Shown here one piece after another: positions 10,046 through 21,604 of a stretch of 34,674 nt of DNA. Under the pieces are notes generated by a model that searched no databases, was not told the DNA's origin, and saw only the letters and a list, made by a program, of their open reading frames with translations. This DNA comes from Alphaproteobacteria bacterium (GTDB lineage: Bacteria; Pseudomonadota; Alphaproteobacteria; Puniceispirillales; Puniceispirillaceae), in contig WTJS01000111.1 in assembly GCA_011524735.1 (NCBI GenBank), positions 1 to 34,674 of the forward strand, given 5' to 3'. The translations under genes and the position numbers were made by a program. Numbering within the stretch: position 1 is the first letter of the stretch; every line of letters starts with the position of its first letter.

Positions 10046-11015
10046 CCACCTCCCCAACACCAATTTCTGCGACACCAATCTCCTCATTAGCCATCTCTCT
10101 TTGGCTCTCTTCATTTAGCTGCAGCGCTCGTCGGTATACATGGTTGCGGGCCAGCCCGGTGCTGGCAACGACGGATTTGACGGCTTCTCGGAGACGCTGG
10201 CCTTCAAGTTCAGCGCGCAGCATCGCGTCAAGCGTTGCATCGTCAATGCCGGCTTCGTCACGTGAACGACCAGCGACAACAAGAACAATTTCCCCTTTCA
10301 GTGGCGCGCCGCCAGACAGTGAAGTGGCTAGATCCGAAAGCGTTCCCTGCAGCACTTCTTCGTGGAGCTTGGTTAGCTCTCGGGTAATCACAGCCTGACG
10401 CTGTCCAAAAATTTCGGCCATGTCGGCAAGACAGGTTGCCAGTTTCGATGGGGTGGCAAACCAGATGCTGGTTGCCGATAGCGAGGCTAGTTCGCGAAAG
10501 GCTTCCTGTCGTGCCGTCGTTGTCGATGGCACAAAGCCAGCGAACATAAATCTGTCAGTCGGCAATCCCGAAATGGCCAGCGCCGCCAGTACCGCGCAAG
10601 GCCCAGGAACCGATGTTACGGGAATACCCTGCTCACGACAGGCGGCAACAAGCTTGTATCCGGGGTCTGAAATCAGTGGCGTTCCAGCATCGCTGACAAG
10701 AACCACATTTTTGCCAGCAACAAGATGTTCCAGAAGTCTTGGCCGCATCGCTGCCCCATTATGGTCATGATAGGCGACCAATCTGGCATTCGTGCTTGTG
10801 GCGGTCAGTGTCAAAAGCTTGCGGGTCACGCGCGTGTCCTCACAGGCGATGATATCAGCCTCGGCGAGCGCTTCGCCCCCTCGAGGCGAAAAATCACCAA
10901 GATTACCGATTGGTGTTGCCACGAGAATGAGCGTGCCCGTTGATTTCACGGGCGATATCACTTGTGACGTCACGGGCGATGTCATGGGGTAAATCCTGAT
11001 TGCGGTTGCTGCCAA
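10026..11015 (-). CDS. rsmI: 16S rRNA (cytidine(1402)-2'-O)-methyltransferase
   Basis: GTLILVATPIGNLGDFSPRGGEALAEADIIACEDTRVTRKLL...LVSDAGTPLISDPGYKLV...SVPGPCAVLAALAISGLPTDRFMFAGFVP. Confidence 0.96.
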   Translation of the reverse strand: MAATAIRIYPMTSPVTSQVISPVKSTGTLILVATPIGNLGDFSPRGGEALAEADIIACEDTRVTRKLLTLTATSTNARLVAYHDHNGAAMRPRLLEHLVAGKNVVLVSDAGTPLISDPGYKLVAACREQGIPVTSVPGPCAVLAALAISGLPTDRFMFAGFVPSTTTARQEAFRELASLSATSIWFATPSKLATCLADMAEIFGQRQAVITRELTKLHEEVLQGTLSDLATSLSGGAPLKGEIVLVVAGRSRDEAGIDDATLDAMLRAELEGQRLREAVKSVVASTGLARNHVYRRALQLNEESQREMANEEIGVAEIGVGEVDGTKVD

Positions 11016-11079
11016 GATATAGCTGATTAATGACTTGTTCGCAAAAACCCGCCATGATGCCGTTCAACGGGAGTTGGGT

Positions 11080-12801
11080 ATGTTGAAATTGATCAGAATT
11101 GTGGGGTTCTGTCTGCCGGTAGTGTCGCTGGCTGCTTGTGGTGTTGCCGTTGACCAGGCCAGCCTTCCTCAGACAAAGGCGCCGCAGGTCAAAGCATCGT
11201 CAGAGGACATAATTTCAAGCTCATCGAGCCTCGGCAAGGCAGCCGATACCGGCACATCTCTGGCAAGTGGCGGTCAGAATGCGGCCTCTAGCGAAGATAG
11301 GGCCCCGGCTACAAATTCAGGGCTGATTATCAGATCAGCAGGCGAAGAGGTTGAAAGCGATCCAAACACGCTTGAAATGGCGCAACTGTCCTCCACGCTG
11401 GCGCCCTCCATCGACAGGCTCCTGGAGGATCAGACAGACTCAAAACTGCCTGACGAAAATATAGAGGCGGAGATTAGTGACACCGAAGTTGCTGCCGAAC
11501 CTTCTGATCTGGGGACAGATGACGCTGAGAACGGACCCGAAGATATTGTTGGTAATATCATCTGGAATTTGGAAACCGCACAGAAAAACAAGCCGACACC
11601 ACCGTCCGAACCTGAAATTCCGATCGGTCAGGATCCATCACTGGCCAGTGAGGCCCTTGAAGCTGCATTTGCTATGCTGGCAGGACGTCAGTCCGTGCCC
11701 GCACCATCCGGATTTAGGCTGCCGCAAAAATCTCCAGGCGTGACACGTATTGCGCTTCTCGTACCCCGTTCGGGAAGTAATGCCATTCTGGGGGATGAGC
11801 TTGTTCGCGGTGCTGAACTCGCGCTGTTCTCTGTCCGCAATGCAAATATCCAGCTTGTTGTTTTGGACACGGCTGGTGGACCGGAAGCTGCCACCGCCGC
11901 CAATCAGGCCGTGAATGCTGGCGCCGATCTGATGATTGGGCCGCTGTTTTCGCAGGCCGTTCTACCTGCACAGGGTGTGGCCGCTCAGTCTGGAATTCCC
12001 ATGTTGGCCCTGTCCAATAATGTTGACGTGGCGGCTTCGGGAAGTTGGCTTTTGGGGTACCTTCCTGAACAGCAGATTGATCTGCTCCTCGGACACGCCC
12101 TCACCGTTGGTGGCGGCAAGGTCGGCATTCTTGCTGAGGACAGCTCGTTCGGACAACGGTTGGCTCAACATGCCGGCAAACGGCTTGGCCAATTTGGGAT
12201 GCGCCCAGAAGCCAGCCTGACTCTGAACGCAGCGCAGCTTGCCAGTGAAGATGATCTGAAACAGGCGATCCGTGATTTTACGGGATATAAACCGCCTGAT
12301 GATGATGAAGACAAGCCTGCCGCCTCAGATCTACCACCACCGCGTTTCGACGCAGTCCTGTTTGCAGGCAGTGCGGATTTCGCCCTTCGGGTGGCGCCGG
12401 TGCTGGCCTACTATGATGCTGATCCAGAACGAGTCCTTTATCTTGGCAATGCGCAGTGGAATCAGCGACGGATTCTAATTGAACCTTCGCTTCAGGGAGG
12501 GCTTTTTGCATCCCGCCCAACCGGCCTGGACGAAAATTTCAACGCTTTGTGGACATCGGCCTGGCCCGGCCGTCCCGGCGCCCTGGCGAGGCTGAGTTTT
12601 GATGCCGTCGCCATGGCGTCAGTCCTGGCAAGTCAGGATCCTCAGACTTGGAACACATCTCTGGTGTCGGGATCTGGTTTTAACGGGTTCAGTGGTGCCT
12701 ATCGCCTGCTCCCGAATGGTGGCAATCAGCGGGCCTTTGAACTGCGTCAGGTCAGCGGAGGTGTTTCAACTCTGGTACAGCCTGCCCCTGATAAGATCTG
12801 A
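11080..12801 (+). CDS. Penicillin-binding protein activator (LpoA/LppC family) lipoprotein
   Basis: Lipoprotein signal MLKLIRIVGFCLPVVSLAACG, a long S/E/D/P-rich linker, then a periplasmic-binding-like domain TRIALLVPRSGSNAILGDELVRGAELALF. Confidence 0.87.
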   Translation: MLKLIRIVGFCLPVVSLAACGVAVDQASLPQTKAPQVKASSEDIISSSSSLGKAADTGTSLASGGQNAASSEDRAPATNSGLIIRSAGEEVESDPNTLEMAQLSSTLAPSIDRLLEDQTDSKLPDENIEAEISDTEVAAEPSDLGTDDAENGPEDIVGNIIWNLETAQKNKPTPPSEPEIPIGQDPSLASEALEAAFAMLAGRQSVPAPSGFRLPQKSPGVTRIALLVPRSGSNAILGDELVRGAELALFSVRNANIQLVVLDTAGGPEAATAANQAVNAGADLMIGPLFSQAVLPAQGVAAQSGIPMLALSNNVDVAASGSWLLGYLPEQQIDLLLGHALTVGGGKVGILAEDSSFGQRLAQHAGKRLGQFGMRPEASLTLNAAQLASEDDLKQAIRDFTGYKPPDDDEDKPAASDLPPPRFDAVLFAGSADFALRVAPVLAYYDADPERVLYLGNAQWNQRRILIEPSLQGGLFASRPTGLDENFNALWTSAWPGRPGALARLSFDAVAMASVLASQDPQTWNTSLVSGSGFNGFSGAYRLLPNGGNQRAFELRQVSGGVSTLVQPAPDKI

Positions 12802-12851
12802 GCCAGATAGCGTCATCCAGAGAATGTCAGGTTGATGTCTACTACGGCAGG

Positions 12852-14018
12852 CTAGTCCTGGGTGTCCAGCAATGCTGCTAGAATGCTGTTCAGAACCATC
12901 CGCCCGTCAAGTGTGACGGCAAGATGGTCAGCCGTCATGGTCAGAAGGCCCTGATCAAGAAGCTGGTGAAGGGTTGTCTGATTAACTGACTGTGCCAGTG
13001 ACCCGAACCGGTGCGAGAAGTCCTGAAGGCTGATCCCGGTAACAAGCCGCAATCCCATCATCAGAAACTCGGCAACGGCTTCACGTCTGTCATCTTCATG
13101 GATCATGTCCAGACCATGTCCCTGTTCTGCAACAGCATCCAGCCAAGCGGTGGGACTGCGTCGCATGGCAAGGCCCAGCCTGCCATCGTCTGTGGTCAGT
13201 CTGCTATGCGCCCCTGGCCCAGTTCCAATCCAGTCATGCGCATGCCAGTAGACGAGGTTGTGTCGGCATTCTGCGCCGGGACGGGCGTAGTTTGACACTT
13301 CATAGGCAGGCAGCCCGGCTGCTGTCATTATCTCTTCGGTGGCGAGATACATATCTGCGGCAATGTCATCCTGTGCGGTCAGAACCTCTCCGCGGCGGGC
13401 TCGTGTGTAGAACCCGGTGCCTTGCTCGATCGTCAGCTGATAGAGAGACATGTGATCAAGGCCGAGTGAAAGTGCCGTCGAGAGGTCACGCTGCCAGTCC
13501 TCGGGACTTTGGTCTTTTAAGGCATAGATCAGATCCATCGACACATGCGCAAATGTTTCGCGTGCCATGGAGATGGCTGTCAGCGCTTCATCAACTGAAT
13601 GTTCGCGACCAAGAAATGCCAGTTCGGGAGCGCGCAATGCCTGAACACCGAGCGATAGCCGATTAACGCCAGCGCTGTGAAAGTCACGAAACACGGAAGC
13701 TTCGCTTGACGTTGGATTTGCTTCGGCTGAAATTTCAGCGCCATTTTCAAACCCAAGCAGCCGGTCAGCTTCATCGATGATGGCAGCAACAAGCCATGGT
13801 GGCATGAGACTTGGGGTGCCGCCTCCAAAAAACAGGCTTGTCAGTTTCCTGCCCCGGCCATGCTGCGCTGCCAGAAATGCCAGCTCGCGGCGAAAGGCTG
13901 CTGCGAAACGCTGGTGATCAATATCGCTGGCTACATGTGAATTGAAATCACAATAGGGGCATTTGGCGCGGCAGAATGGCCAGTGGACGTAAAGCGCAAG
14001 TTTCGGCTCAGCCATCAT
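12852..14018 (-). CDS. hemW: Radical SAM family heme chaperone HemW
   Basis: [22 protein letters not shown] (CxxxCxxC), [36 protein letters not shown]. Confidence 0.95.
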   Translation of the reverse strand: MMAEPKLALYVHWPFCRAKCPYCDFNSHVASDIDHQRFAAAFRRELAFLAAQHGRGRKLTSLFFGGGTPSLMPPWLVAAIIDEADRLLGFENGAEISAEANPTSSEASVFRDFHSAGVNRLSLGVQALRAPELAFLGREHSVDEALTAISMARETFAHVSMDLIYALKDQSPEDWQRDLSTALSLGLDHMSLYQLTIEQGTGFYTRARRGEVLTAQDDIAADMYLATEEIMTAAGLPAYEVSNYARPGAECRHNLVYWHAHDWIGTGPGAHSRLTTDDGRLGLAMRRSPTAWLDAVAEQGHGLDMIHEDDRREAVAEFLMMGLRLVTGISLQDFSHRFGSLAQSVNQTTLHQLLDQGLLTMTADHLAVTLDGRMVLNSILAALLDTQD

Positions 14019-14617
14019 GCAAAACAGGCGTCGACAAGCTTGGCAAAGGCGCGGGCACGATGCCCGATATCCAGCTTTTCCTGAGGATCCATCTCGCCGA
14101 ATGTCAGTTCATATCCTGTTGCGATGAACATCGGGTCATAGCCAAATCCATTGTGCCCGCGCGGAGGCCAGACAAGGTGACCATCGATGCGACCGTCAAA
14201 GGCTTCATGATGTCCGTCCGGCCAGTAAAGGGCGAGCGTGCAGTTGAAATAGGCGCTGCGATCCCTGCCGCCGGTTGCCGCCAGTGAACTGTTCACTTTT
14301 TCCATGGCGAGGATGAAATCTTTGTTAGGGCCAGCCCAGCGGGCAGAATAAATGCCGGGTGCCCCGTCCAGTGCGGGCACGACCAGCCCAGAATCATCCG
14401 CCAGTGCTGGCTTGCCCGTCGCCAGCGCTGTGGCTTTTGCCTTGAGTATCGCATTGCCAACAAAACTGTCTTCGGTTTCTTCAGGTTCGGGAAGATCATA
14501 TGCAGCAGCTGAAGTCACACGAAAGTCATAGCTCTCAAAAAGAGCGGCTATTTCTCTCAGCTTGCCAGCATTATGTGACGCCAGCACGAGTTCATCAGCT
14601 TCAAATTTTCGGTGCAT
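14015..14617 (-). CDS. rdgB: XTP/dITP diphosphatase
   Basis: [54 protein letters not shown]. 4-bp overlap with hemW. Confidence 0.96.
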   Translation of the reverse strand: MHRKFEADELVLASHNAGKLREIAALFESYDFRVTSAAAYDLPEPEETEDSFVGNAILKAKATALATGKPALADDSGLVVPALDGAPGIYSARWAGPNKDFILAMEKVNSSLAATGGRDRSAYFNCTLALYWPDGHHEAFDGRIDGHLVWPPRGHNGFGYDPMFIATGYELTFGEMDPQEKLDIGHRARAFAKLVDACFA

Positions 14618-14657
14618 GAACGGACCCTTTCCTGTCGGCGCTGAGCTTAACGTCTTA

Positions 14658-15383
14658 TCAGAATGATCCGCGAACAGCTTTCATCTGCATTTCAAACAGC
14701 TGACCACACCCAGCGTCGGCCAGATCCAGCATCTGGTTCAGCTCAGTGCGGGTAAAGGGGCGGTCTTCACCGGTTGCCTGAATTTCCACAAGTCCCCGAT
14801 CAGCGCTCAGCACAAAATTGGCATCAACTTCGGCGGTACTGTCCTCGGCATAATCAAGATCGGCAACGGCCATCCCCTGCCACACGCCACAGGACAGGGC
14901 CGCCACCTGATCACTCATCGGCTGGCGCGAAATGGCGCCTGACAGAAGGAGTTTCTCGCAGGCAATGCGCAGGGCGACCCAAGCACCGGTGATGGCCGCT
15001 GTACGGGTGCCGCCATCTGCCTGAATGACATCACAGTCCAGCTTGATCTGATGTTCGCCAAGTGCGGTCAGATCGGTGACCGACCGCAGGGCCCGTCCGA
15101 TCAGTCGCTGAATTTCCAGTGTGCGGCCTCCCTGTTTGCCACGGGCTGCTTCGCGGTCGGTGCGGCTGTGGGTGGATCGGGGCAGCATGCCATATTCGGC
15201 CGTTACCCATCCCTTGCCGGTATTGCGAAGGAAAGATGGCACGCGGTCTTCCACCGAGGCAGTACAAAGAACGTGTGTGTTGCCAAATCTGGCGAGACAG
15301 GAGCCTTCAGCATGAAGTGAAACGCCAGCTTCCAGCGTAATGTCACGGAGTTGATCGGCAGTGCGGGCGGAAGGACGTTGCAT
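14658..15383 (-). CDS. rph: Ribonuclease PH
   Basis: [49 protein letters not shown]...[17 protein letters not shown]. The ORF extends to 15410; the Met at 15383 fits the family N-terminus. Confidence 0.95.
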   Translation of the reverse strand: MQRPSARTADQLRDITLEAGVSLHAEGSCLARFGNTHVLCTASVEDRVPSFLRNTGKGWVTAEYGMLPRSTHSRTDREAARGKQGGRTLEIQRLIGRALRSVTDLTALGEHQIKLDCDVIQADGGTRTAAITGAWVALRIACEKLLLSGAISRQPMSDQVAALSCGVWQGMAVADLDYAEDSTAEVDANFVLSADRGLVEIQATGEDRPFTRTELNQMLDLADAGCGQLFEMQMKAVRGSF

Positions 15384-15589
15384 GAAAACCTCTTCAAGCT
15401 CTTGGGCCATGAATGGCCAGAAGGAATGACGGTCGGAACCTGATTATAGGTCTGGTTGCCGTTGATTGGCAGGGGTATTGTCGATATCGATGCGCTTTGC
15501 AAGGGTGTATCGATTTTTGTCACGCTCTCACATGGTTGTGCCCATTCGGCTTGTTGACCCCACCTCTTTGGCTGCCCTAATCTGACGCC

Positions 15590-16645
15590 ATGAACGATTC
15601 CGCCCTCATCGGCCTGAAGCCACGGGCGCTGGAGATTTTCAGCGCACTTGTGTCAGCCTATCTCGAGACCGGCCAGCCGGTTGGTTCGAAGATGCTGTCG
15701 GAACGGCTGCGCCTGGATCTGTCGCCAGCATCGATCCGCAGCAACATGAGTTCCCTTGAACAGGCAGGTTTGCTGTTCTCGCCACATATTTCGGCAGGCC
15801 GCATACCAACTGAAACGGGCCTGCGGATGTTTGTCGACGGGCTCATGGAATATACCAGTGATTTGAAACCTGAAGATCGTATGTCGATTGATGAAGAATG
15901 CGCAGCAAGGGGCATTTCGGTTGATGATCTTCTGGAAAAAACCACCCGTACCCTGTCAGGGTTGTCACGCTGTGCCAGCCTTGTGCTGTCACCCATCAGC
16001 AATGCGGAACTACAGCATTTTGAATTTGTACCGCTTGGCGAACAGCGAGCCCTGGCGGTTCTTGTGCGTCTTGATGGGAAAGTTGAAAACAGATTGATTG
16101 ATCTGCCCCCAGGGGTACCGCAATCGGCACTTGTGCGGGCAAGTAACTATATGAATGCGCGACTGTCTGGGCGGGATATTGCGGCAGCAACTGGATTAAT
16201 TCAGTCAGAAATTGCAGCGCAGAAAGCCGAACTTGACGAGATGTCCCAGCGCCTTGTCGAAGAAGGTGTTGGGTTGTGGTCGCAGGCTAATGCTGGCGAT
16301 GAAACGGTTCTGGTGATGCGCGGTCAGTCCAATCTGCTGGATGACATTCAGGGTGGCGAGGAGCTTGATACGATCCGCCAGCTGTTTGACGAGCTGGAGG
16401 CGCGGGAAAATGCCCTTCGTCTTCTGGATGCGACAAGTGAAGGTGAAGGTGTGAAGATTTTCATCGGTGCTGAAAATAAACTGTTCATGAATACAGGCTG
16501 TTCACTTGTCATCGCCCCTTACCATAATGCGAATAAGAGCGTCATTGGCGCGATTGGCGTGCTGGGTCCGCGCCATATGAACTATCAACGGATTATTCCG
16601 ATGGTGGACTACACCAGCCGGGCAATCGCATCTGTTCTGAGCTGA
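15590..16645 (+). CDS. hrcA: Heat-inducible transcriptional repressor HrcA
   Basis: LVSAYLETGQPVGSKMLSERLRLDLSPASIRSNMSSLEQAGLLFSPHISAGRIPTETGLRMFVDGLM winged-helix domain and IGVLGPRHMNYQRIIPMVDYTSRAIASVL C-terminus. Confidence 0.96.
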   Translation: MNDSALIGLKPRALEIFSALVSAYLETGQPVGSKMLSERLRLDLSPASIRSNMSSLEQAGLLFSPHISAGRIPTETGLRMFVDGLMEYTSDLKPEDRMSIDEECAARGISVDDLLEKTTRTLSGLSRCASLVLSPISNAELQHFEFVPLGEQRALAVLVRLDGKVENRLIDLPPGVPQSALVRASNYMNARLSGRDIAAATGLIQSEIAAQKAELDEMSQRLVEEGVGLWSQANAGDETVLVMRGQSNLLDDIQGGEELDTIRQLFDELEARENALRLLDATSEGEGVKIFIGAENKLFMNTGCSLVIAPYHNANKSVIGAIGVLGPRHMNYQRIIPMVDYTSRAIASVLS

Positions 16646-17148
16646 TCTATCCATTGTCCAATCTGTGACATCCATAATGACAGCTTCGTCACCATGTCAT
16701 TTACCCACAAGGTGATGGCAAGGCGCTCAAGCGCGATATGTCCCTGCTGATCCAGAAACAAGACGAACAGCCCCATCATGCCCCCCGTCAGCACGGCAAT
16801 GGTGATCCCATTGGCGCTGACAGATATTCGCCCGGCATGGTGGGTGAAGGCGTGCCTGCATGCAGGACATGTGAGAGGAACAGAGATGGTCACCGGATCT
16901 TGGCCCGGAAGCCGCATCTGTGACCGACAGGATGGACAGCGAATGGTATGATTTGTCAGATGTGCCGAAATCGATCTGTCGTCGGCATGGCTGGCACTGG
17001 CGTGGCTGGCAGGCTCATACGGATGACTGCGGCGCGTGAGGCTGAAGCCACGCGCACAGCTCTGGCATTGAACAGGGTAATTGTAAAACCTTCGGAATGT
17101 GTCCGACACGGTCAGAGTGGCGCGGCAATGAGGGCACATCAGCTGCAT
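16609..17148 (-). CDS. Double zinc-ribbon (MJ0042-type) membrane protein
   Basis: Two CxxC...CxxC units (CPHC..CQSC and CPSC..CPAC) followed by the hydrophobic segment GITIAVLTGGMMGLFVLFL. Confidence 0.72.
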   Translation of the reverse strand: MQLMCPHCRATLTVSDTFRRFYNYPVQCQSCARGFSLTRRSHPYEPASHASASHADDRSISAHLTNHTIRCPSCRSQMRLPGQDPVTISVPLTCPACRHAFTHHAGRISVSANGITIAVLTGGMMGLFVLFLDQQGHIALERLAITLWVNDMVTKLSLWMSQIGQWIDQLRTDAIARLV

Positions 17149-17277
17149 GAACAGGGTCCTGCTGGTACAGTTTCCCTATTCTTGGAATGGTAGCGGCTAA
17201 GAAATCGTTAGCGGCGGATAAATTATGGCAGATGGGCCAAATGACGGGCCTCATAAACGGTCCTGTTTCGGCGCTAT

Positions 17278-18492
17278 CTAGCCTAAATCAGGTGGAGATT
17301 TTTTCTTGGTTGTGCGCGGCGCAGCAGTTTTCTTGGTGGCTGCCCGCTTCTTTGTGGCGGACTTCGGAGCCGCTTTCTTTAGAGCTGGCGTGTCTGCTGT
17401 TGCAGGCTGGTTTGCGACAGTGGGTGGCATGGCGTCCGCAACAGCCTCGGCCACTGCGGCTTTGACCATGGCAGGAAGGTCAGTGATCAGAAAGCCCTTC
17501 AGGCTGGTCTCAACCTCTTGCTGTAGCCCGGTTTTGATCTCAGTCCTGATTTCTGTGCGCAGCTCTTCACGCAGTGAGGCAGACAGATCGGCATGAAGCT
17601 CTGACCTGATCGTGGCCGTCAACTGGGCTTTGACTGATTCGCTCAGCTCAGGAGTGGCTGGTCCGCTGGACTGTTCCACAGCTGCAGCGATTTCATCCAT
17701 GGCTGTGGCCATTGCCTGTGACGACGGATCCTCTGCCTGGCCATCGGATTTACCGACAGATGATGAAGTGGCCGCTCCGGCAATGGCGGTTTCATCTTCC
17801 CAGGCCTGCTGCACAAGCGAGTGAATGTCGGCAATATCTAGATCATCCGCCGTGCCAGCCTCTGGCGTAGGTGGTTCGGCAGGAAGTGCAGTTGTACCAG
17901 CGACATCTGGGTCTGAAGGTGGAATGTTCTGCGCAGCGATGGAATCTTCCCCCGTCACATCAGTGGACGCATCATCGGCTGCTGGGATGTTTGTGATTGG
18001 GGCCGTATCGCCAAAGGCTGGCAGGGAGGTGGACAGATCGGGAAGTGACAGATCAGCTGCCACAGCCTCTTCCGTTTCGACCAGATCGTTGAAATCTGAA
18101 TGACCCTGAATAGTCTCTTCTGTCGTCAGATCGGATGACTGATCAGACTCTTCTGTTTGAATGGCGGCAATCAACTCCGCATCGTTGGCTTCAACTGGTT
18201 TAAGGAGAGGCGACGCCTGCAGCGCCTCTTCTTCGGCAAGCCGTTTCAACTCATCAAATCGGGCGACGATGGCGGCTGGTTCTTTCACCGAGGGGGCAGT
18301 GGCCAGAGCACTCATCGCAGTAGCCTGACCTTGCCTTTGGCCAGGTATCTGGCCAGAAATTTGGCTGACCGGCACATCACCCGCATGCGGGGACCGCGTG
18401 CCATGGATCACGGCCAGCATCGGGCTGCCGTCAGCGGCGTTACGCTCGGCCTCCTGATAAAGTGCGGTGATGGATTGCCTGACGATTGACAT
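17278..18492 (-). CDS. Hypothetical disordered protein with amphipathic C-terminal helices and Lys/Ala-rich histone-H1-like tail
   Basis: 404-aa ORF with an acidic, low-complexity middle, the helical repeat LREELRTEIRTEIKTGLQQEVETSLKGFLITDLPAMVKAAVAEAV, and the tail KKAAPKSATKKRAATKKTAAPRTTKKKSP. Confidence 0.75.
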   Translation of the reverse strand: MSIVRQSITALYQEAERNAADGSPMLAVIHGTRSPHAGDVPVSQISGQIPGQRQGQATAMSALATAPSVKEPAAIVARFDELKRLAEEEALQASPLLKPVEANDAELIAAIQTEESDQSSDLTTEETIQGHSDFNDLVETEEAVAADLSLPDLSTSLPAFGDTAPITNIPAADDASTDVTGEDSIAAQNIPPSDPDVAGTTALPAEPPTPEAGTADDLDIADIHSLVQQAWEDETAIAGAATSSSVGKSDGQAEDPSSQAMATAMDEIAAAVEQSSGPATPELSESVKAQLTATIRSELHADLSASLREELRTEIRTEIKTGLQQEVETSLKGFLITDLPAMVKAAVAEAVADAMPPTVANQPATADTPALKKAAPKSATKKRAATKKTAAPRTTKKKSPPDLG

Positions 18493-18689
18493 GAAGCCTG
18501 TTTACAAAGTCGAAGAAAATACCCGCAAGACACGGGTAACCAATATCCTGAATGTCGCACATTACACGGTTGGTCACAATATGTCCGGCGCGTGTCGTGG
18601 GCCTGATGAACACATGTGACATTGCAGCCTGTGCTGGATCACCAATCTGGGTCATGCGGATGAGAATGAAAAAATGCAGGTCAAGGTGC

Positions 18690-18718
18690 CTTGGATGACT
18701 GGACATACATCCCCAAAT
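18690..18718 (+). promoter_or_regulatory. Putative RpoH (sigma-32-type) promoter for grpE
   Basis: CTTG (18690-18693), 17 nt, CCCCAAAT (18711-18718), about 32 nt upstream of the grpE start region. Confidence 0.5.
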
Positions 18719-18749
18719 AGCGGTACGGAAAGGCGAATTTCCAACATTT

Positions 18750-19418
18750 GTGTTGATTGGTGAAGGAAACCAGATGACCAGCACCCAGAGGGATGAGGCT
18801 GACACCGGCGAAGACAAGGCCGCACAGCCACCACATTCAGAAGACAATATGACCGCCGCTTCGGATGACGTATCCGGCGGAGATGCGGGCGATTCAGCGG
18901 ACGAATCGAGCCAGGCTGACATCGCAGCTGAGCCTGCCGACCCGATGGAAGCGCTGCTTCAGGAGCGTGACAGTCTGAAGGATCAGCTGCTTCGTGCATT
19001 GGCCGAGGTTGAAAATATGCGTCGCCGCACCGAGCGTGAGCTGGAGTCGGCGCGTAAATATGCTCATACCGGATTTGCCCGAGACCTTGTTGGTGCCATT
19101 GATAATCTGGCGCGGGCGATCAGCGCAGCGCCCGCCAAGGATGAAGCAGCCTCTGCCGAGGCCATCGACGGGCTGGTGACCGGTCTTGAGATGAGTTGGC
19201 AGGAAATTCAGACCACCATGGAACGCCATGGGATCCGCCAGATTTCTCCAAAAGGCGAAAAATTCGATTACAACCTGCATCAGGCGATGTTCGAAATTCC
19301 AAATGGTGATGTCGAGCCAGGAACGGTCGTTGAAGTTGTTCAGCATGGCTATGTTTTGCATGACCGACTTTTGCGTCCGGCGATGGTCGGCGTATCCAAG
19401 GCCGCAGATCCTGAATAA
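18750..19418 (+). CDS. grpE: Nucleotide exchange factor GrpE
   Basis: LLRALAEVENMRRRTERELESARKYAHTGFARDLVGAIDNLARAI...FDYNLHQAMFEIPNGDVEPGTVVEVVQHGYVLHDRLLRPAMVGVSK. The likely start is the ATG at 18774. Confidence 0.96.
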   Translation: MLIGEGNQMTSTQRDEADTGEDKAAQPPHSEDNMTAASDDVSGGDAGDSADESSQADIAAEPADPMEALLQERDSLKDQLLRALAEVENMRRRTERELESARKYAHTGFARDLVGAIDNLARAISAAPAKDEAASAEAIDGLVTGLEMSWQEIQTTMERHGIRQISPKGEKFDYNLHQAMFEIPNGDVEPGTVVEVVQHGYVLHDRLLRPAMVGVSKAADPE

Positions 19419-19458
19419 TCCTCAGATAGTGAGTCGAAACAGGGCTGAAGCAGCCACT

Positions 19459-19486
19459 CTTGCAACCACAGATTAGCGTCCTATAT
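19459..19486 (+). promoter_or_regulatory. Putative RpoH promoter for dnaK
   Basis: CTTG (19459-19462), 17 nt, CCTATAT (19480-19486). This is a strong match to the alphaproteobacterial RpoH pattern CTTG-N17/18-CYTATNT. Confidence 0.65.
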
Positions 19487-19562
19487 GGACGGTAGATTAA
19501 CACCAAAGAGCATGATCCGCTGGCACGGTGCCAAGGGTGCGGTGGGTCGACATGCCAGAGAT

Positions 19563-19598
19563 CTCATCCTGGTGCTGCCCTGAGGGGGGCAGGATGAG
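19563..19598 (+). promoter_or_regulatory. Stem-loop in dnaK 5' leader, immediately upstream of the ribosome-binding site
   Basis: CTCATCCTG (19563-19571) and CAGGATGAG (19590-19598) form a perfect 9-bp arm. An alternative CTGCCC/GGGCAG pairing lies inside it. Confidence 0.5.
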
Positions 19599-19615
19599 AG
19601 AGAAAGGAGCATTTC

Positions 19616-21528
<1,913 letters not shown>

Positions 21529-21529
<1 letters not shown>

Positions 21530-21581
21530 TCAGTCGTGATGATCAGCATGGCGTGCGAATGGTACGCCATGTTCGACTGAT
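21529..21581 (+). repeat. Intergenic inverted repeat / compound hairpin between dnaK and dnaJ
   Basis: Outer arms ATCAGTCG (21529-21536) / CGACTGAT (21574-21581); inner arms CATGGCGT (21547-21554) / ACGCCATG (21564-21571). Confidence 0.6.
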
Positions 21582-21604
21582 CGGACAAAGCAGCGGCGGC
21601 AGGC

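Noticed and set aside
15554-15581. TTGACC-N16-CCTAAT as an hrcA promoter
   Set aside because: The -10 match is poor and it would leave almost no leader before the ATG; not supported enough to list.
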